Shown: positions 54,469-62,623 of the stretch, piece by piece
Layout of the letters: each line of letters begins with the position of its first letter
Numbering within the stretch: position 1 is the stretch's first letter
Assembly: GCF_024703995.1 (NCBI RefSeq)
Contig: NZ_JAMXQV010000001.1
Span: forward strand, 434,001-498,000
Source of the DNA: Amycolatopsis iheyensis
Lineage (GTDB): Bacteria; Actinomycetota; Actinomycetes; Mycobacteriales; Pseudonocardiaceae
Length of the DNA: 64,000 nt
Direction of reading: 5' to 3'
Program-made: the position numbers and the translations under genes
The notes under the pieces: model-generated
Database searches by the model: none
What the model was told of the DNA's origin: nothing
What the model saw: the letters and a program-made list of their open reading frames with translations, nothing else

Positions 54469-55809
54469 CTACTGCGGCTGCTGCTGCTTCTTGTCTTCCT
54501 CGGCCCAGGCCGCTTCCGCCTGCATCTGGATGTCGGTCAGGCCGCGGTCGACCTGCACGATGTCCTTGCCCGCCCAGCCCACGAAGTTCTTCGAGCTCTT
54601 CGCGTCGGACAGCGCCTTCAGCATCGGGTAGTAGTCCGGGGCCTTGGCCTTGAGCCAGTCGTCGACGAACTTCATCTTCTTGTAGCTGTCGCCGAACTTG
54701 GTCTTCAGCCAGTCCTCGTGCTTCTTGATCGTCGAGATGTCGTGGTCGCTCAGGTGCGACTTCGGCGACGGCGGCTTGGGCGCGGGGGCCGGCTCCGGCG
54801 GCTTCGGCAGCGGCCGCGAGAAGTTCGGCGTGGTGCCGTCGCCCGGCGGCCGGGTGCTCGGGGTGGCGCCACCGCCGGGACCGTCGTGCGTGACGGCCGT
54901 GCCCGGTGGGGGCAGCGGCCGCGAGAAGTTGGGGGTCGTGCCGTCGCCGGGGGGCCGGGTGCTCGGCGTGGCACCGCCGCCGGGACGGTCGTGGGTGATC
55001 GCGGTGCCCGGCGGCGGCATCGGCGTCAGCTCGTGGCCCGCGCCCGAGGTGCTCGGCTTTCCCTTGACCAGCTTCGACAGCCCGGTGAGCCGGGCCAGCG
55101 TGCGCCCGGCGTAGGAGACTACCTTGGCGAGCTTCGCCATCATCGCCGCGACCTGCACCGAGACCGTCGCGACGCACTTGGTCACCCCGACGGCGATCGA
55201 CGCGCCGAAGGTGGGGATGGCGAGCGCGAGCGCGATCAGCATCGTGGAGATGATGTCGCCGAGGATCGTCGTGATGATGTCGCGCAGCAGCGAACGGACC
55301 GCGCCGATCAGCGCCCCGGTGGTCTCGACCATGTAGCCGGCGACGTCGGCGGCCTTGCCGTTGGCGTCGATCCAGCCCTTCCGGTCGTCGATCGACTTCT
55401 TGAAGCTGTCGTAACCCTGGCCGTGCCACTGGGTGATCGTGGCCTTGAGCGTGTCGTCGAGCGAAGTGCCGGTGTTGCGCAGCGACTCGCCGATCTTGTG
55501 CAGCTCGTTGGCGACCTTCGTGACCTCCGCGGGGTTGCCCGCGACCTGGTCGAGCGGCCACTTCAGGAACGAGACGTGCTCGATCAGCCAGCCCAGGCCC
55601 GCCGCGATCAGCTTGGCCAGCGGGTCCATGGCGAACGCGACGGTGTCGAGCACCGCGCTGACGACGTTGATGCCCAGCTCGACGCTCACGGCGGCGAGGT
55701 CGCCGCCGTGCTCGGTCTGGACCTTGCCGATCGAGTCGCCGACCTGCTTCCAGCTGTCGAAGACGCCGGCGCCGGTCGTCGAGTTCGCGGACGTGATGGG
55801 GACGGTCAT
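54469..55809 (-). CDS. Large WXG100-like protein with tandem repeat and C-terminal module
   Basis: 446 residues in four parts: an N-terminal WXG-like helical region (about 1-150, with ITQWHGQGYDSFKKSIDDRK), a hydrophobic region (about 165-235), a Pro/Gly/Thr-rich segment with two 35-residue tandem repeats (about 265-334), and an acidic, Lys-rich C-terminal module (about 350-446: DHDISTIKKHEDWLKTKFGD, then YKKMKFVDDWLKAKAPDYYP). The N-terminus resembles type VII secretion substrates. The C-terminal module could be an effector domain, but no toxin motif or immunity gene was found. The ATG overlaps the stop of the upstream gene by 4 nt. Confidence 0.75.
   Translation of the reverse strand: MTVPITSANSTTGAGVFDSWKQVGDSIGKVQTEHGGDLAAVSVELGINVVSAVLDTVAFAMDPLAKLIAAGLGWLIEHVSFLKWPLDQVAGNPAEVTKVANELHKIGESLRNTGTSLDDTLKATITQWHGQGYDSFKKSIDDRKGWIDANGKAADVAGYMVETTGALIGAVRSLLRDIITTILGDIISTMLIALALAIPTFGASIAVGVTKCVATVSVQVAAMMAKLAKVVSYAGRTLARLTGLSKLVKGKPSTSGAGHELTPMPPPGTAITHDRPGGGATPSTRPPGDGTTPNFSRPLPPPGTAVTHDGPGGGATPSTRPPGDGTTPNFSRPLPKPPEPAPAPKPPSPKSHLSDHDISTIKKHEDWLKTKFGDSYKKMKFVDDWLKAKAPDYYPMLKALSDAKSSKNFVGWAGKDIVQVDRGLTDIQMQAEAAWAEEDKKQQQPQ
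54806..55015. repeat. Two 105-bp tandem repeats inside the WXG-like gene
   Basis: Units 54806-54910 and 54911-55015, nearly identical, encode a 35-residue block around THDRPGGGATPSTRPPGDGT. Recent duplication: mismatches are few and mostly synonymous. Copy number is likely to vary between strains. Confidence 0.9.
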
Positions 55810-56141
55810 TTGCCCAGCTCCGTCTCGAAGGTGCTCAAACCCTTGGCCGTGTTCGAGTCGTGGGTCGCGTAGGTGTCGGCGGCCTTCTTCACGTCGTCGG
55901 CCGACTTTCCGATGTCCCCGACGAGCTTGGTGATCTCACCGGTGATGACACCCATCGTGATCCGCGAGGGCACGGCGAGCACCTGGGCGAGCAGGATGCC
56001 GAACGCGGCGTTGTCGAACCCGTTCGCGGCCTGCATCCGGTTCGCGGCGTCCTGCACCGCCGGTTGCGTCGTGCCGGACAGGAACTGGCTGAACTTCTGC
56101 AGCTCGGCCGGGTCGACCGAGAAACCTTCTCCGGAAACCAC
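55806..56141 (-). CDS. Type VII secretion target-like protein (EspC-like)
   Basis: 111 residues, helical hairpin: FSVDPAELQKFSQFLSGTTQ at the N-terminus, then AFGILLAQVLAVPSRITMGV and DDVKKAADTYATHDSNTAKG. The length and pattern match the small type VII secretion target family common in Pseudonocardiaceae, which lie between a YbaB gene and a larger WXG-like gene, as here. GTG start at 56141 with GGAGGAGAACC. Overlaps the next gene by 4 nt. Probably dimerises with the WXG-like partner. Confidence 0.8.
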   Translation of the reverse strand: MVSGEGFSVDPAELQKFSQFLSGTTQPAVQDAANRMQAANGFDNAAFGILLAQVLAVPSRITMGVITGEITKLVGDIGKSADDVKKAADTYATHDSNTAKGLSTFETELGK

Positions 56142-56156
56142 CGGTTCTCCTCCGTG

Positions 56157-56687
56157 CTACCAGGGGTTGCTTTCGCCGTCGTCCTCGGCCGGGTCGGGCC
56201 GGGGACGACGCCGCGGCGGACCGTGCTGCGGCGGGGGCGGCGGCTGCCGGTGCGGGGGCGCGGGCGGCCGGTCTTCGGCTTCCTGCTCCGGCATGAACAC
56301 GTCGCTCTTGTCAGGCGGCGGTCCCGCGTCCGGTTCGGGCGCGGGCAGGAACTCGTCCAGCAGTTCGCGGGCGGCCGAGCTCTCGCCGACCATGCCGTCG
56401 AACGCACTGGCGACCTGGGCCGAGACCTTCTGCTGCGCGCGGCCGATCAGCTGCATCACCAAGCCGGACAAGGCTTGCGGCGGGCGTTCGTACGCGCGGG
56501 GGCCGAACCGGAGGTCCTGCAGCACGCCGCTGGGGCCGACGGTCACCGAGACCGCGCCGTCCGGCGACTGCACGCTGGCCGTGGCGGCGCGGAGCGCTTC
56601 CTGTGCGGCTGCGGCTTTTGCCTGGATTTCCTCGAGTTCGACGGTGAACGCGGCCAACGGATCGCCCGGGGGCACTGACTGTGTCAC
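56157..56687 (-). CDS. YbaB/EbfC-family protein with Pro-rich tail
   Basis: 176 residues. YbaB/EbfC fold at residues 1-105: AAFTVELEEIQAKAAAAQEA, then VSVTVGPSGVLQDLRFGPRA. The tail (about 125-176) is Pro/Arg-rich and probably disordered. In Pseudonocardiaceae such genes precede type VII-linked proteins. The GTG at 56687 is chosen because GAGGA lies 5 nt upstream; an ATG 14 codons earlier exists. First gene of the three-gene cassette. Confidence 0.82.
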   Translation of the reverse strand: MTQSVPPGDPLAAFTVELEEIQAKAAAAQEALRAATASVQSPDGAVSVTVGPSGVLQDLRFGPRAYERPPQALSGLVMQLIGRAQQKVSAQVASAFDGMVGESSAARELLDEFLPAPEPDAGPPPDKSDVFMPEQEAEDRPPAPPHRQPPPPPQHGPPRRRPRPDPAEDDGESNPW

Positions 56688-56834
56688 TTGGTCCTCGTCG
56701 CGAGAGAGGTGGGGAACGGACGAAGTCAATCAGCGCTCCCTGAAGTTCGGATGACACGAACCGAGCCGCGGGCTGAACGCGGTGTGGATCGGCGAAGACG
56801 GCCCGCGCGTACTCGCGGTGCGGTAAACAAGGGC

Positions 56835-57347
56835 ATGGACAACATCGTCATCCGATCGGGTGATTCCGGGGACGTCGACATCCTGCTGGGCTTCTTCGAC
56901 GAAGCCGTCGAATGGCTGGTCGCCCGCGGCAGCTCGAAGCAGTGGGGGACCGAGCCGTGGAGCGGCGTCCCGAAGCGCGTCGAGCGGGTCAAGGGCATGG
57001 CCGCCGACCCCGGGCTGCGCGTCGCGGTGGTCGACGGCGAAGCGGCCGGCGCGTTGATCGTTTCGGAGGAGCACGACCCGCACGTGCCGCCGGTCGATGA
57101 GCGTGAGCTGTACGTCCGGCTGCTGATCACGTCGCGTCGGTTCACCGGGCAGCGCGTCGGCGCGCGGCTGATCGAGTACGCGCTCGACGAGGCGCGGCGG
57201 CGCGGCATCGACCTCGTGCGCGTGGACTGCTGGGCCGGCGGCGACGGTGACCTGCAGCGTTATTACGAGAGCCAGGGCTTCGAGCCGACCGTCCAGTTCC
57301 GCGTCGAAGAGTGGGTCGGGCAGGTCCTCGAGCAACGCGTGGGGTAG
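56835..57347 (+). CDS. GNAT N-acetyltransferase
   Basis: 170 residues. VIRSGDSGDVDILLGFFDEA, then LYVRLLITSRRFTGQRVGAR with the CoA loop GQRVGARLIEYAL, and RVDCWAGGDGDLQRYYESQG. Substrate unknown. ATG at 56835 with a weak AAGGG upstream. Divergent from the YbaB gene; the 147-nt gap shows no clear operator. Confidence 0.85.
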   Translation: MDNIVIRSGDSGDVDILLGFFDEAVEWLVARGSSKQWGTEPWSGVPKRVERVKGMAADPGLRVAVVDGEAAGALIVSEEHDPHVPPVDERELYVRLLITSRRFTGQRVGARLIEYALDEARRRGIDLVRVDCWAGGDGDLQRYYESQGFEPTVQFRVEEWVGQVLEQRVG

Positions 57348-57371
57348 CGCGATCGCGAGCCAGGGGTGACA

Positions 57372-57392
57372 CTGTTGACGCGGTGCCAACAG
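57372..57392. promoter_or_regulatory. Dyad before the SDR gene
   Basis: CTGTTG-N9-CAACAG, perfect 6-bp arms, ending 14 nt before the SDR ATG and abutting its ribosome-binding site. A repressor bound here would block expression. Confidence 0.45.
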
Positions 57393-57406
57393 ACGAAGGA
57401 GTCGCC

Positions 57407-58252
57407 ATGGCCGAGGAGCTCGCGGGCAAGGTCGTCGTCATCACCGGCGGCGGGCAGGGGATCGGCGCGGCGACCGCGTCGGCGCTGGCCCGGCTGGGCG
57501 CGAAGGTGGTGATCGGCGACCTCGACCAGGTCCGGGCCGAGAAAACGGCCGGCGAGCTGGACGCCGAGGCGCTGCCGCTGGACGTCACCGACATCCGCGG
57601 CTTCACGGAGTTCCTCGACGAGGTCGAGCGCCGGCACGGCCGGATCGACGTGCTGGTCAACAACGCCGGGATCATGCCGCTCGCTCTCCTCGAAGAGGAA
57701 AGCGACGCCACGACCCGGCGTCAGCTGGAGATCAACTTGCACGCCGTCATCCACGGCACGCGCGAGGCGGTGAAGCGGATGCGGCCGCGGCGGTCCGGGC
57801 ACATCGTCAACGTCGCTTCGTTCGCGGGCAAGGCCGGTTTCCCCGGCGCGGCCACCTACTGCGCGACCAAGCACGCCGTCGTCGGGCTGTCCGAAGCGGT
57901 GCACCTCGAGCTGCACGGGTCCGGGGTGCACGTCTCGTGTGTGATGCCCGCGATCGTCCGGACGGAGCTGGCCAGCGGCCTCGGCGAGGCGAAGCTGTTC
58001 AAGTCCTCGCGCCCGGAAGATGTGGCCGACGCCATCGTATCCACGCTGCGCAAGCCTCGTTTCGAGGTCTTCGTGCCCCGGTCCGTGGGAACTATGGGCA
58101 AGCTCACCCGGCTGCTGCCGCGCCGGGCCGGTGAAGCGCTGGCCCGCGCGCTGAAAGCCGACCGGCTTTTGGCTTCAGCGGCCCATTCCCCGGCCCGCGC
58201 GGACTACGAGGCGCGCGCGGCGGAAAGCGCGCCCGGGGCGTCCCAGGAGTAA
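57407..58252 (+). CDS. Short-chain dehydrogenase/reductase
   Basis: 281 residues, classical SDR. Cofactor motif VVVITGGGQGIGAATASALA, acidic VVIGDLDQ (NAD preference), NNAG in VLVNNAGIMPLA, and catalytic Ser-Tyr-Lys in VNVASFAGKAGFPGAATYCA followed by TKHAVV. The C-terminal extension is basic. Substrate unknown. GAAGGAG before the ATG. The PhaC-like hydrolase gene follows 112 nt downstream. Confidence 0.9.
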   Translation: MAEELAGKVVVITGGGQGIGAATASALARLGAKVVIGDLDQVRAEKTAGELDAEALPLDVTDIRGFTEFLDEVERRHGRIDVLVNNAGIMPLALLEEESDATTRRQLEINLHAVIHGTREAVKRMRPRRSGHIVNVASFAGKAGFPGAATYCATKHAVVGLSEAVHLELHGSGVHVSCVMPAIVRTELASGLGEAKLFKSSRPEDVADAIVSTLRKPRFEVFVPRSVGTMGKLTRLLPRRAGEALARALKADRLLASAAHSPARADYEARAAESAPGASQE

Positions 58253-58364
58253 CTCGGACGGCCTAGCGACTGTCCGATTTGGACGTGGGCGGTGTTGAGT
58301 CCACCGGCGTGACCGGGCAAGATTGACCGGAAGTGCCCGGGGGACGTCGCAGGAGGCTTTCGAA

Positions 58365-59426
58365 ATGGTTTCACCGCCCGCACGGCTGGCCGCCGCCGCG
58401 TCGAACGTGGTCGGCAAGGTGCTGCACGGCGGTGTCGCCGACCTGCGCCCGATGCCGCGGGTGCTGATCGACCAGGGACCCAACCGCTCGGTGTACCGGA
58501 TGACGCACAGCAGCCGTCCGGTGTCCGGGCCGCCGATCCTGCTGGTGCCGCCGCTGGCCGCGCCGGCGATCTGCTTCGACCTGCGCCGCGGCTGCAGCCT
58601 CATCGAGCACCTGGTCGACGGCGGCCGCAACGCGTACCTGGTCGACTACGGCATGGTGGCGTTTTCGGACCGGCGCCTGGGCATCGAGCACTGGATCGAC
58701 GAGGTGCTGCCGCGCGCGATCCGCAAGGTGAGCGCCGACAACGGCGGCCAGGGCGTGCACCTGGTGTCGTGGTCGCTGGGCGGGATCTTCTCGCTGCTGG
58801 TGAACGCCGACCAGCCGGACCTCCCGATCGCGTCGATCACGGCGATCGGCTCCCCGGTGGACTTCACGGCGATCCCGATCGTCGCGCCGTTCCGCCCGCT
58901 GGTGGACCTGACGAACGGCCACCTGCTGACCCCCATCTACCGCGCGTTCGGCGGCGCACCGTCCTATTTGGTCAGTCGCGTGTTCCGCGCGACGGGCATC
59001 AGCAAGGAGATCACGAAGCCGATCGCGATCCTGTCGCACCTCGACGACCGGGACTACCTGGCGCAGATCGAGGCGGTCGACCACTTCATGGGCAACATGT
59101 ACGCCTACCCGGGCCGCACGTTCGGTCAGCTGTACCACCGGTTGTTCCGCACGAACGACCTGGCGGAGGGCAAGGTGGACCTGAACGGCCGCATCATCTC
59201 GCTGTCGTCGGTCCGGGTCCCGACGCTGGTGGTGGCGGGCGAGAACGACACGATCGCGCCGCGGCCGTCGGTGGAGCGCGTGGTGGAGCTGCTGGACAAG
59301 GCCCCGGAAGTCCGCTTCAAGACGGCGCCGGGTGGTCACCTGGGCGTGCTGACGGGCCGCAAGGCCCGCGGCACGACGTGGCGGTACCTGGACGAGTTCC
59401 TCGACGACCAAGCCTCAGCCGACTAG
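58365..59426 (+). CDS. PhaC-like alpha/beta-hydrolase
   Basis: 353 residues. Resembles the catalytic fold of class III/IV polyhydroxyalkanoate synthases: ILLVPPLAAPAICFDLRRGC, the nucleophile elbow VSWSLGGIFSLLVN, acid in VVAGENDTIAPRPSVERVVE and the His in APGGHLGVLTG. The nucleophile is Ser where true PHA synthases have Cys, so it is more likely a hydrolase or acyltransferase. AGGAGG lies 9 nt before the ATG. Its stop overlaps the amidase stop by 12 nt. Confidence 0.85.
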   Translation: MVSPPARLAAAASNVVGKVLHGGVADLRPMPRVLIDQGPNRSVYRMTHSSRPVSGPPILLVPPLAAPAICFDLRRGCSLIEHLVDGGRNAYLVDYGMVAFSDRRLGIEHWIDEVLPRAIRKVSADNGGQGVHLVSWSLGGIFSLLVNADQPDLPIASITAIGSPVDFTAIPIVAPFRPLVDLTNGHLLTPIYRAFGGAPSYLVSRVFRATGISKEITKPIAILSHLDDRDYLAQIEAVDHFMGNMYAYPGRTFGQLYHRLFRTNDLAEGKVDLNGRIISLSSVRVPTLVVAGENDTIAPRPSVERVVELLDKAPEVRFKTAPGGHLGVLTGRKARGTTWRYLDEFLDDQASAD

Positions 59427-60275
59427 GTCGATGTCGAACGGTTCCGCCGCGCTGTAGCGGATGTCCGCCCACACGGCGCCCGGCACCTCGTAGCGCCGGT
59501 GCGACGTCAGCTTCGGGTCGTATCCCGGGAGCTGCCCGGGGTTGCGGCCGACCCCCACATGGTCCGAACCCCAGGCGAAGATGTTCGACACCCACATCGG
59601 CCGCGCGGAGCCATCACCGGCCAGCCGGGGCCGGACCACGATGGCACTGCCGGGGCTGCCGGAGAGGAACACGCGGGCGACGTGCTCACCGGCGTCCGAC
59701 GGTGTGATGGTGACGCGTTCGAGGATTTCGACACCCACTGGGTTTCCGGCACCGGCCGCGCGCGCACGCAGCCAGGAGGTGTCGATGCCGACGGGGTCGA
59801 TCTTGCGCCCGGCGGGGACGCAGACGTCCTTGTGGCCGGCGTAGCGCTCGACACCGCGGCCCATGTACCGCAGCAGGGCGCCGACGAGCTTCGGATAGGC
59901 GTCGAGCTGCGCGGCGGTCCAGCTCCCGGCGCCGGCGGACTCGGCTTCGATGCCGAGGAACTCGTCGTTGAGGTCGAGAAACCCGAGCCACCGCGAAGCA
60001 CCGGCGTGATAAGCGCATCCAGCGGCGACAATGTATACGGTGCCGCTCCGGCCAAGCCCGAGGTTGCAGAGGGGCCCGGCAAGATCCGGCCGCCCGTTGG
60101 TGACGACGTCGAGTGAGGGGTAGTCGCCCGGAGCGGAGTCGGCGGTGGCGGTGTGGTGCCCGACAACGCCTTCGACCACGCGCATGCCGCCGTGGCCGCG
60201 GGTCTGCCACCCGGGCACCTCGACCACGGGATACCCGGTGCTGCGTGCGGCATCGACCAGCCAGGGGACATACAC
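59415..60275 (-). CDS. N-acetylmuramoyl-L-alanine amidase (phage endolysin-like)
   Basis: 286 residues. Amidase_2 domain (1-165): the zinc-site His in VVGHHTATADSAPGDYPSLD, second His in AAGCAYHAGASRWLGFLDLN and YAGHKDVCVPAGRKIDP. The C-terminal 110 residues form an extra beta-rich domain. It cleaves the muramoyl-alanine bond of peptidoglycan, as actinophage endolysins do. No signal peptide. GTG start with GGAGGG before it. Cotranscribed with the 65-residue gene, 3 nt apart. Confidence 0.88.
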   Translation of the reverse strand: MYVPWLVDAARSTGYPVVEVPGWQTRGHGGMRVVEGVVGHHTATADSAPGDYPSLDVVTNGRPDLAGPLCNLGLGRSGTVYIVAAGCAYHAGASRWLGFLDLNDEFLGIEAESAGAGSWTAAQLDAYPKLVGALLRYMGRGVERYAGHKDVCVPAGRKIDPVGIDTSWLRARAAGAGNPVGVEILERVTITPSDAGEHVARVFLSGSPGSAIVVRPRLAGDGSARPMWVSNIFAWGSDHVGVGRNPGQLPGYDPKLTSHRRYEVPGAVWADIRYSAAEPFDIDLVG

Positions 60276-60278
60276 GGG

Positions 60279-60476
60279 TCAGCCCTCCAGCGCGTCGTAG
60301 GCACCAGTGTCGGCTTCGGGTTCGTCGTGAGCGGCGATCCGGGCGGCTAGGGCTGCGCGCGCTTCGTCGAGGGTCTTCGGGTTTTGCCGGTCTTTGTCCC
60401 ATCTCGCGGCGGCCCATTCTTCAGGCGTCTTGATGGGGGTGGAGTCGTCGGGCTGGTGAACGATGAAGTCGGTCAC
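60279..60476 (-). CDS. Small acidic hypothetical protein
   Basis: 65 residues: DFIVHQPDDSTPIKTPEEWA, then LDEARAALAARIAAHDEPEA. No family recognised. GTG start with GGGAGG 6 nt upstream. Sits 3 nt before the amidase gene, so it may help release or regulate the amidase, or be a structural phage remnant. Confidence 0.6.
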   Translation of the reverse strand: MTDFIVHQPDDSTPIKTPEEWAAARWDKDRQNPKTLDEARAALAARIAAHDEPEADTGAYDALEG

Positions 60477-60691
60477 GGTCGGCCTCCCTGTCCCCGAGGG
60501 TACCGTGGGTGACCTGCTTCAGCAGCTCATCGTGGCTGGTGCTCGGGACGCCCTCCGCCGAACTGGATCGAGGCGAAGAGATGTGCTGTGTCTTGTTGCT
60601 AGTGTTACCTGGTGGCCGACTGTCCGGAAGAAATCGCGCATCGAGTGGGGCGCACGTTGCAGCGTGCTGGATCGGCTCGGTGGGCTGATCG

Positions 60692-61306
60692 ATGATCGAG
60701 AACCAAGGCAATTTCAGTGGCGATGGCCGCTCGCGTTATCTCGAGCCGGATGCGGGATTCGGCACCTCTGTCTTCTTCAGTTATCCGAAGCCGTACAACT
60801 CCAGGCAGATGGATTTCATCCGAGATCTGTCGCGAGATCTCAAAAGGCGTGGATTCTTCCCGAGAACCCTGGGTGTGACCGACTATGACATGGATGCGCC
60901 CCTGAAGGCTGTGCGGCGTCTGATGTTCGAGTCTCACGGTCTTTTGGCGGTGGCTTTCAGGAGGATTTATGTGGATTCGGGTACTGGAAACTTCCGCGCA
61001 GATGTCGAGGGGATATCGGAAGTTCCTCTGGAAGGTGTGTGGCTGAGTACCCCTTGGGTCCACATCGAGCCGGCAATGGCGTATCAGCTGGGTCTTCCGA
61101 TCCTGATCATGCGCGAGAGCGGTGTCGCGGCCGACGGGATCCTGGAAAAAGGTGTCACCGGGCTTTATGCCCCGGAGTTCGATCTGGACGACGACTCTTC
61201 GTCTTACTTGGATTCTGTCGAGTGGGATAGGATTGTCAAGAGGTGGGAGCATCATGTTCGTACCGTCGTCGAGCGGAAGGGGAACCCGCCCAGCCTGTTC
61301 GAATAA
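60692..61306 (+). CDS. Low-GC orphan, nucleoside-deoxyribosyltransferase/TIR-like
   Basis: 204 residues. The pattern resembles the flavodoxin-like fold of nucleoside 2-deoxyribosyltransferases and TIR domains: a VFFSYPKPY strand-loop (residues 27-35), SRQMDFIRDLSRDLKRRGFF helix, LLAVAFRR strand (84-91), and a conserved HIEPAMAYQLGLPILI (124-139) in which Glu126 is the likely catalytic residue. Standalone copies occur in scattered bacteria. GC is roughly 54% against about 72% around it, and codon use differs, indicating recent transfer. Could be an NAD- or nucleotide-hydrolysing defence or metabolic enzyme; direct function is unproven. Confidence 0.7.
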   Translation: MIENQGNFSGDGRSRYLEPDAGFGTSVFFSYPKPYNSRQMDFIRDLSRDLKRRGFFPRTLGVTDYDMDAPLKAVRRLMFESHGLLAVAFRRIYVDSGTGNFRADVEGISEVPLEGVWLSTPWVHIEPAMAYQLGLPILIMRESGVAADGILEKGVTGLYAPEFDLDDDSSSYLDSVEWDRIVKRWEHHVRTVVERKGNPPSLFE

Positions 61307-61334
61307 GGCGAGGACGCCGCCCCCCGTCGACACG

Positions 61335-61385
61335 AAAGCTGCCCGGTCGCAGAGCCCCGAGAAGGGCAAGCAACCGGGCGGCTTT
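61335..61385. terminator. Terminator between the orphan and fadE23
   Basis: Stem AAAGCTGCCCGGT / ACCGGGCGGCTTT, 13 pairs including one G-T, with a 25-nt loop. A/T at both outer ends, so it serves both convergent genes. Confidence 0.75.
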
Positions 61386-61399
61386 CCGTTACTTCACAA

Positions 61400-62605
61400 C
61401 TACTTCAGCTCGGCGCTCGACTTCCCGAGAATCCGGCGGGCCACGATCAGCTGCTGAATCTGCTGCGTCCCCTCGAAAATATCGAGAATCTTGGCATCCC
61501 GAGCCCACTTCTCGAGCAAGGACTCCTCACCATAAGCCCCAGTCAGCTCGACGCACTTAAGCGCGATCTCCACCACCGACCGCCCCGCCTTGGCCTTCGC
61601 CATCGAAGCCTGCAGTGAGTTCGGCTTGCGGTTGTCCGCCATCCACGCGGACTCCAGCGTCAGCAGGTACGCCGACTCGTAGTCCGCCTCGAGCCGAAGG
61701 AACTCAGCCGCAGCAGCGTGCTGCGAATTGGCCGGGCGGTCGTAATCTATCGTGACGCCGGCGTCAGTCAAGATCCGACGTGTCTCGTCGAGAGCCGCCC
61801 GCGCGACGCCGATCGCCATTGCCGCCACCAGCGGTCGGGTGTTGTCGAACGTCTGCATGACGCCCGCGAAGCCCTTGGCCGTGTCGATTTCCGGGGTGCC
61901 CAGGAGGTTCTCCGCCGGCACGCGGCAGTTCTCGAAGCGCAGCACCGCCGTGTCCGAGGCGCGGATGCCGAGCTTGTGCTCGACGCGCACCACCTCGAAG
62001 CCCGGCGTTCCCTTCTCCACCACGAACGACTTGATCGCCGCGCGGCCCTTCGACTTGTCCAGCGTCGCCCACACGACCACCGCGTCCGCGCGCTCGCCCG
62101 ACGTCACGAAGATCTTCTCGCCGTTGAGCACGTAGTGGTCGCCGTCGAGGCGAGCCGTCGTGCTGACCGCCGCCGAGTCCGAACCGAACGACGGCTCGGT
62201 GATCGCCATCGCCGCCCACATGCCGGAAAAGCGCTCGAGCTGCTCGTCCGTCGCCACCGAGCCGATCGCCGCGTTGCCGAGGCCCTGGCGCGGCATCGAC
62301 AGCAGCAGGCCGACGTCACCCCAGCACATCTCGATCGTGCCGAGGACGACGTTCAGGTTGGCACCGTTGCGGTTTCCCTTGGCGGCGTTGTCGGAACCGG
62401 AACGACGGACGCCCGCCGCGCCCGCGCCGCCCTCGCCGGACGAATTCAAGCCGTCCAGCAGCGCCGCGAACATGTCCAGCTCGCTCGGGTACGTGTGCTC
62501 CGCGCGGTCGTACTTGCGCGAGATCGGCCGGAACACCTCGGCCGCGGCCTGGTACGCCTGGTTGATCAGGGCGCCGGCCTTCTTGGGAGCTTCCAGGTTG
62601 ATCAT
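61400..62605 (-). CDS. fadE23: Acyl-CoA dehydrogenase FadE23-like
   Basis: 401 residues, the same length as M. tuberculosis FadE23. Motifs: MAITEPSFGSDSAAVSTTAR (the FAD-loop signature), GEKIFVTSGERADAVVVWAT and ILDIFEGTQQIQQLIVARRI, with Glu at the catalytic position. Pairs with the adjacent fadE24-like gene, which starts upstream in the same operon, 18 nt apart. Substrate unknown; in mycobacteria the pair forms a heteromeric dehydrogenase. Confidence 0.9.
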   Translation of the reverse strand: MINLEAPKKAGALINQAYQAAAEVFRPISRKYDRAEHTYPSELDMFAALLDGLNSSGEGGAGAAGVRRSGSDNAAKGNRNGANLNVVLGTIEMCWGDVGLLLSMPRQGLGNAAIGSVATDEQLERFSGMWAAMAITEPSFGSDSAAVSTTARLDGDHYVLNGEKIFVTSGERADAVVVWATLDKSKGRAAIKSFVVEKGTPGFEVVRVEHKLGIRASDTAVLRFENCRVPAENLLGTPEIDTAKGFAGVMQTFDNTRPLVAAMAIGVARAALDETRRILTDAGVTIDYDRPANSQHAAAAEFLRLEADYESAYLLTLESAWMADNRKPNSLQASMAKAKAGRSVVEIALKCVELTGAYGEESLLEKWARDAKILDIFEGTQQIQQLIVARRILGKSSAELK

Positions 62606-62623
62606 GAGTGGCCTTTCCGAAGC

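Noticed and set aside
54469..56687. Complete polymorphic toxin-immunity locus
   Set aside because: No immunity gene follows the large gene (the next gene is the convergent acyl-CoA dehydrogenase), and no toxin motif is visible in the C-terminal module.
60463..60888. A 141-codon frame overlapping the start of the low-GC orphan
   Set aside because: Different frame from the orphan; no ribosome-binding site or family, and the orphan frame explains the sequence better.
59415..61306. Intact prophage
   Set aside because: Only an amidase and a small gene look phage-like; no integrase, capsid, tail or terminase genes and no direct attachment repeats seen.
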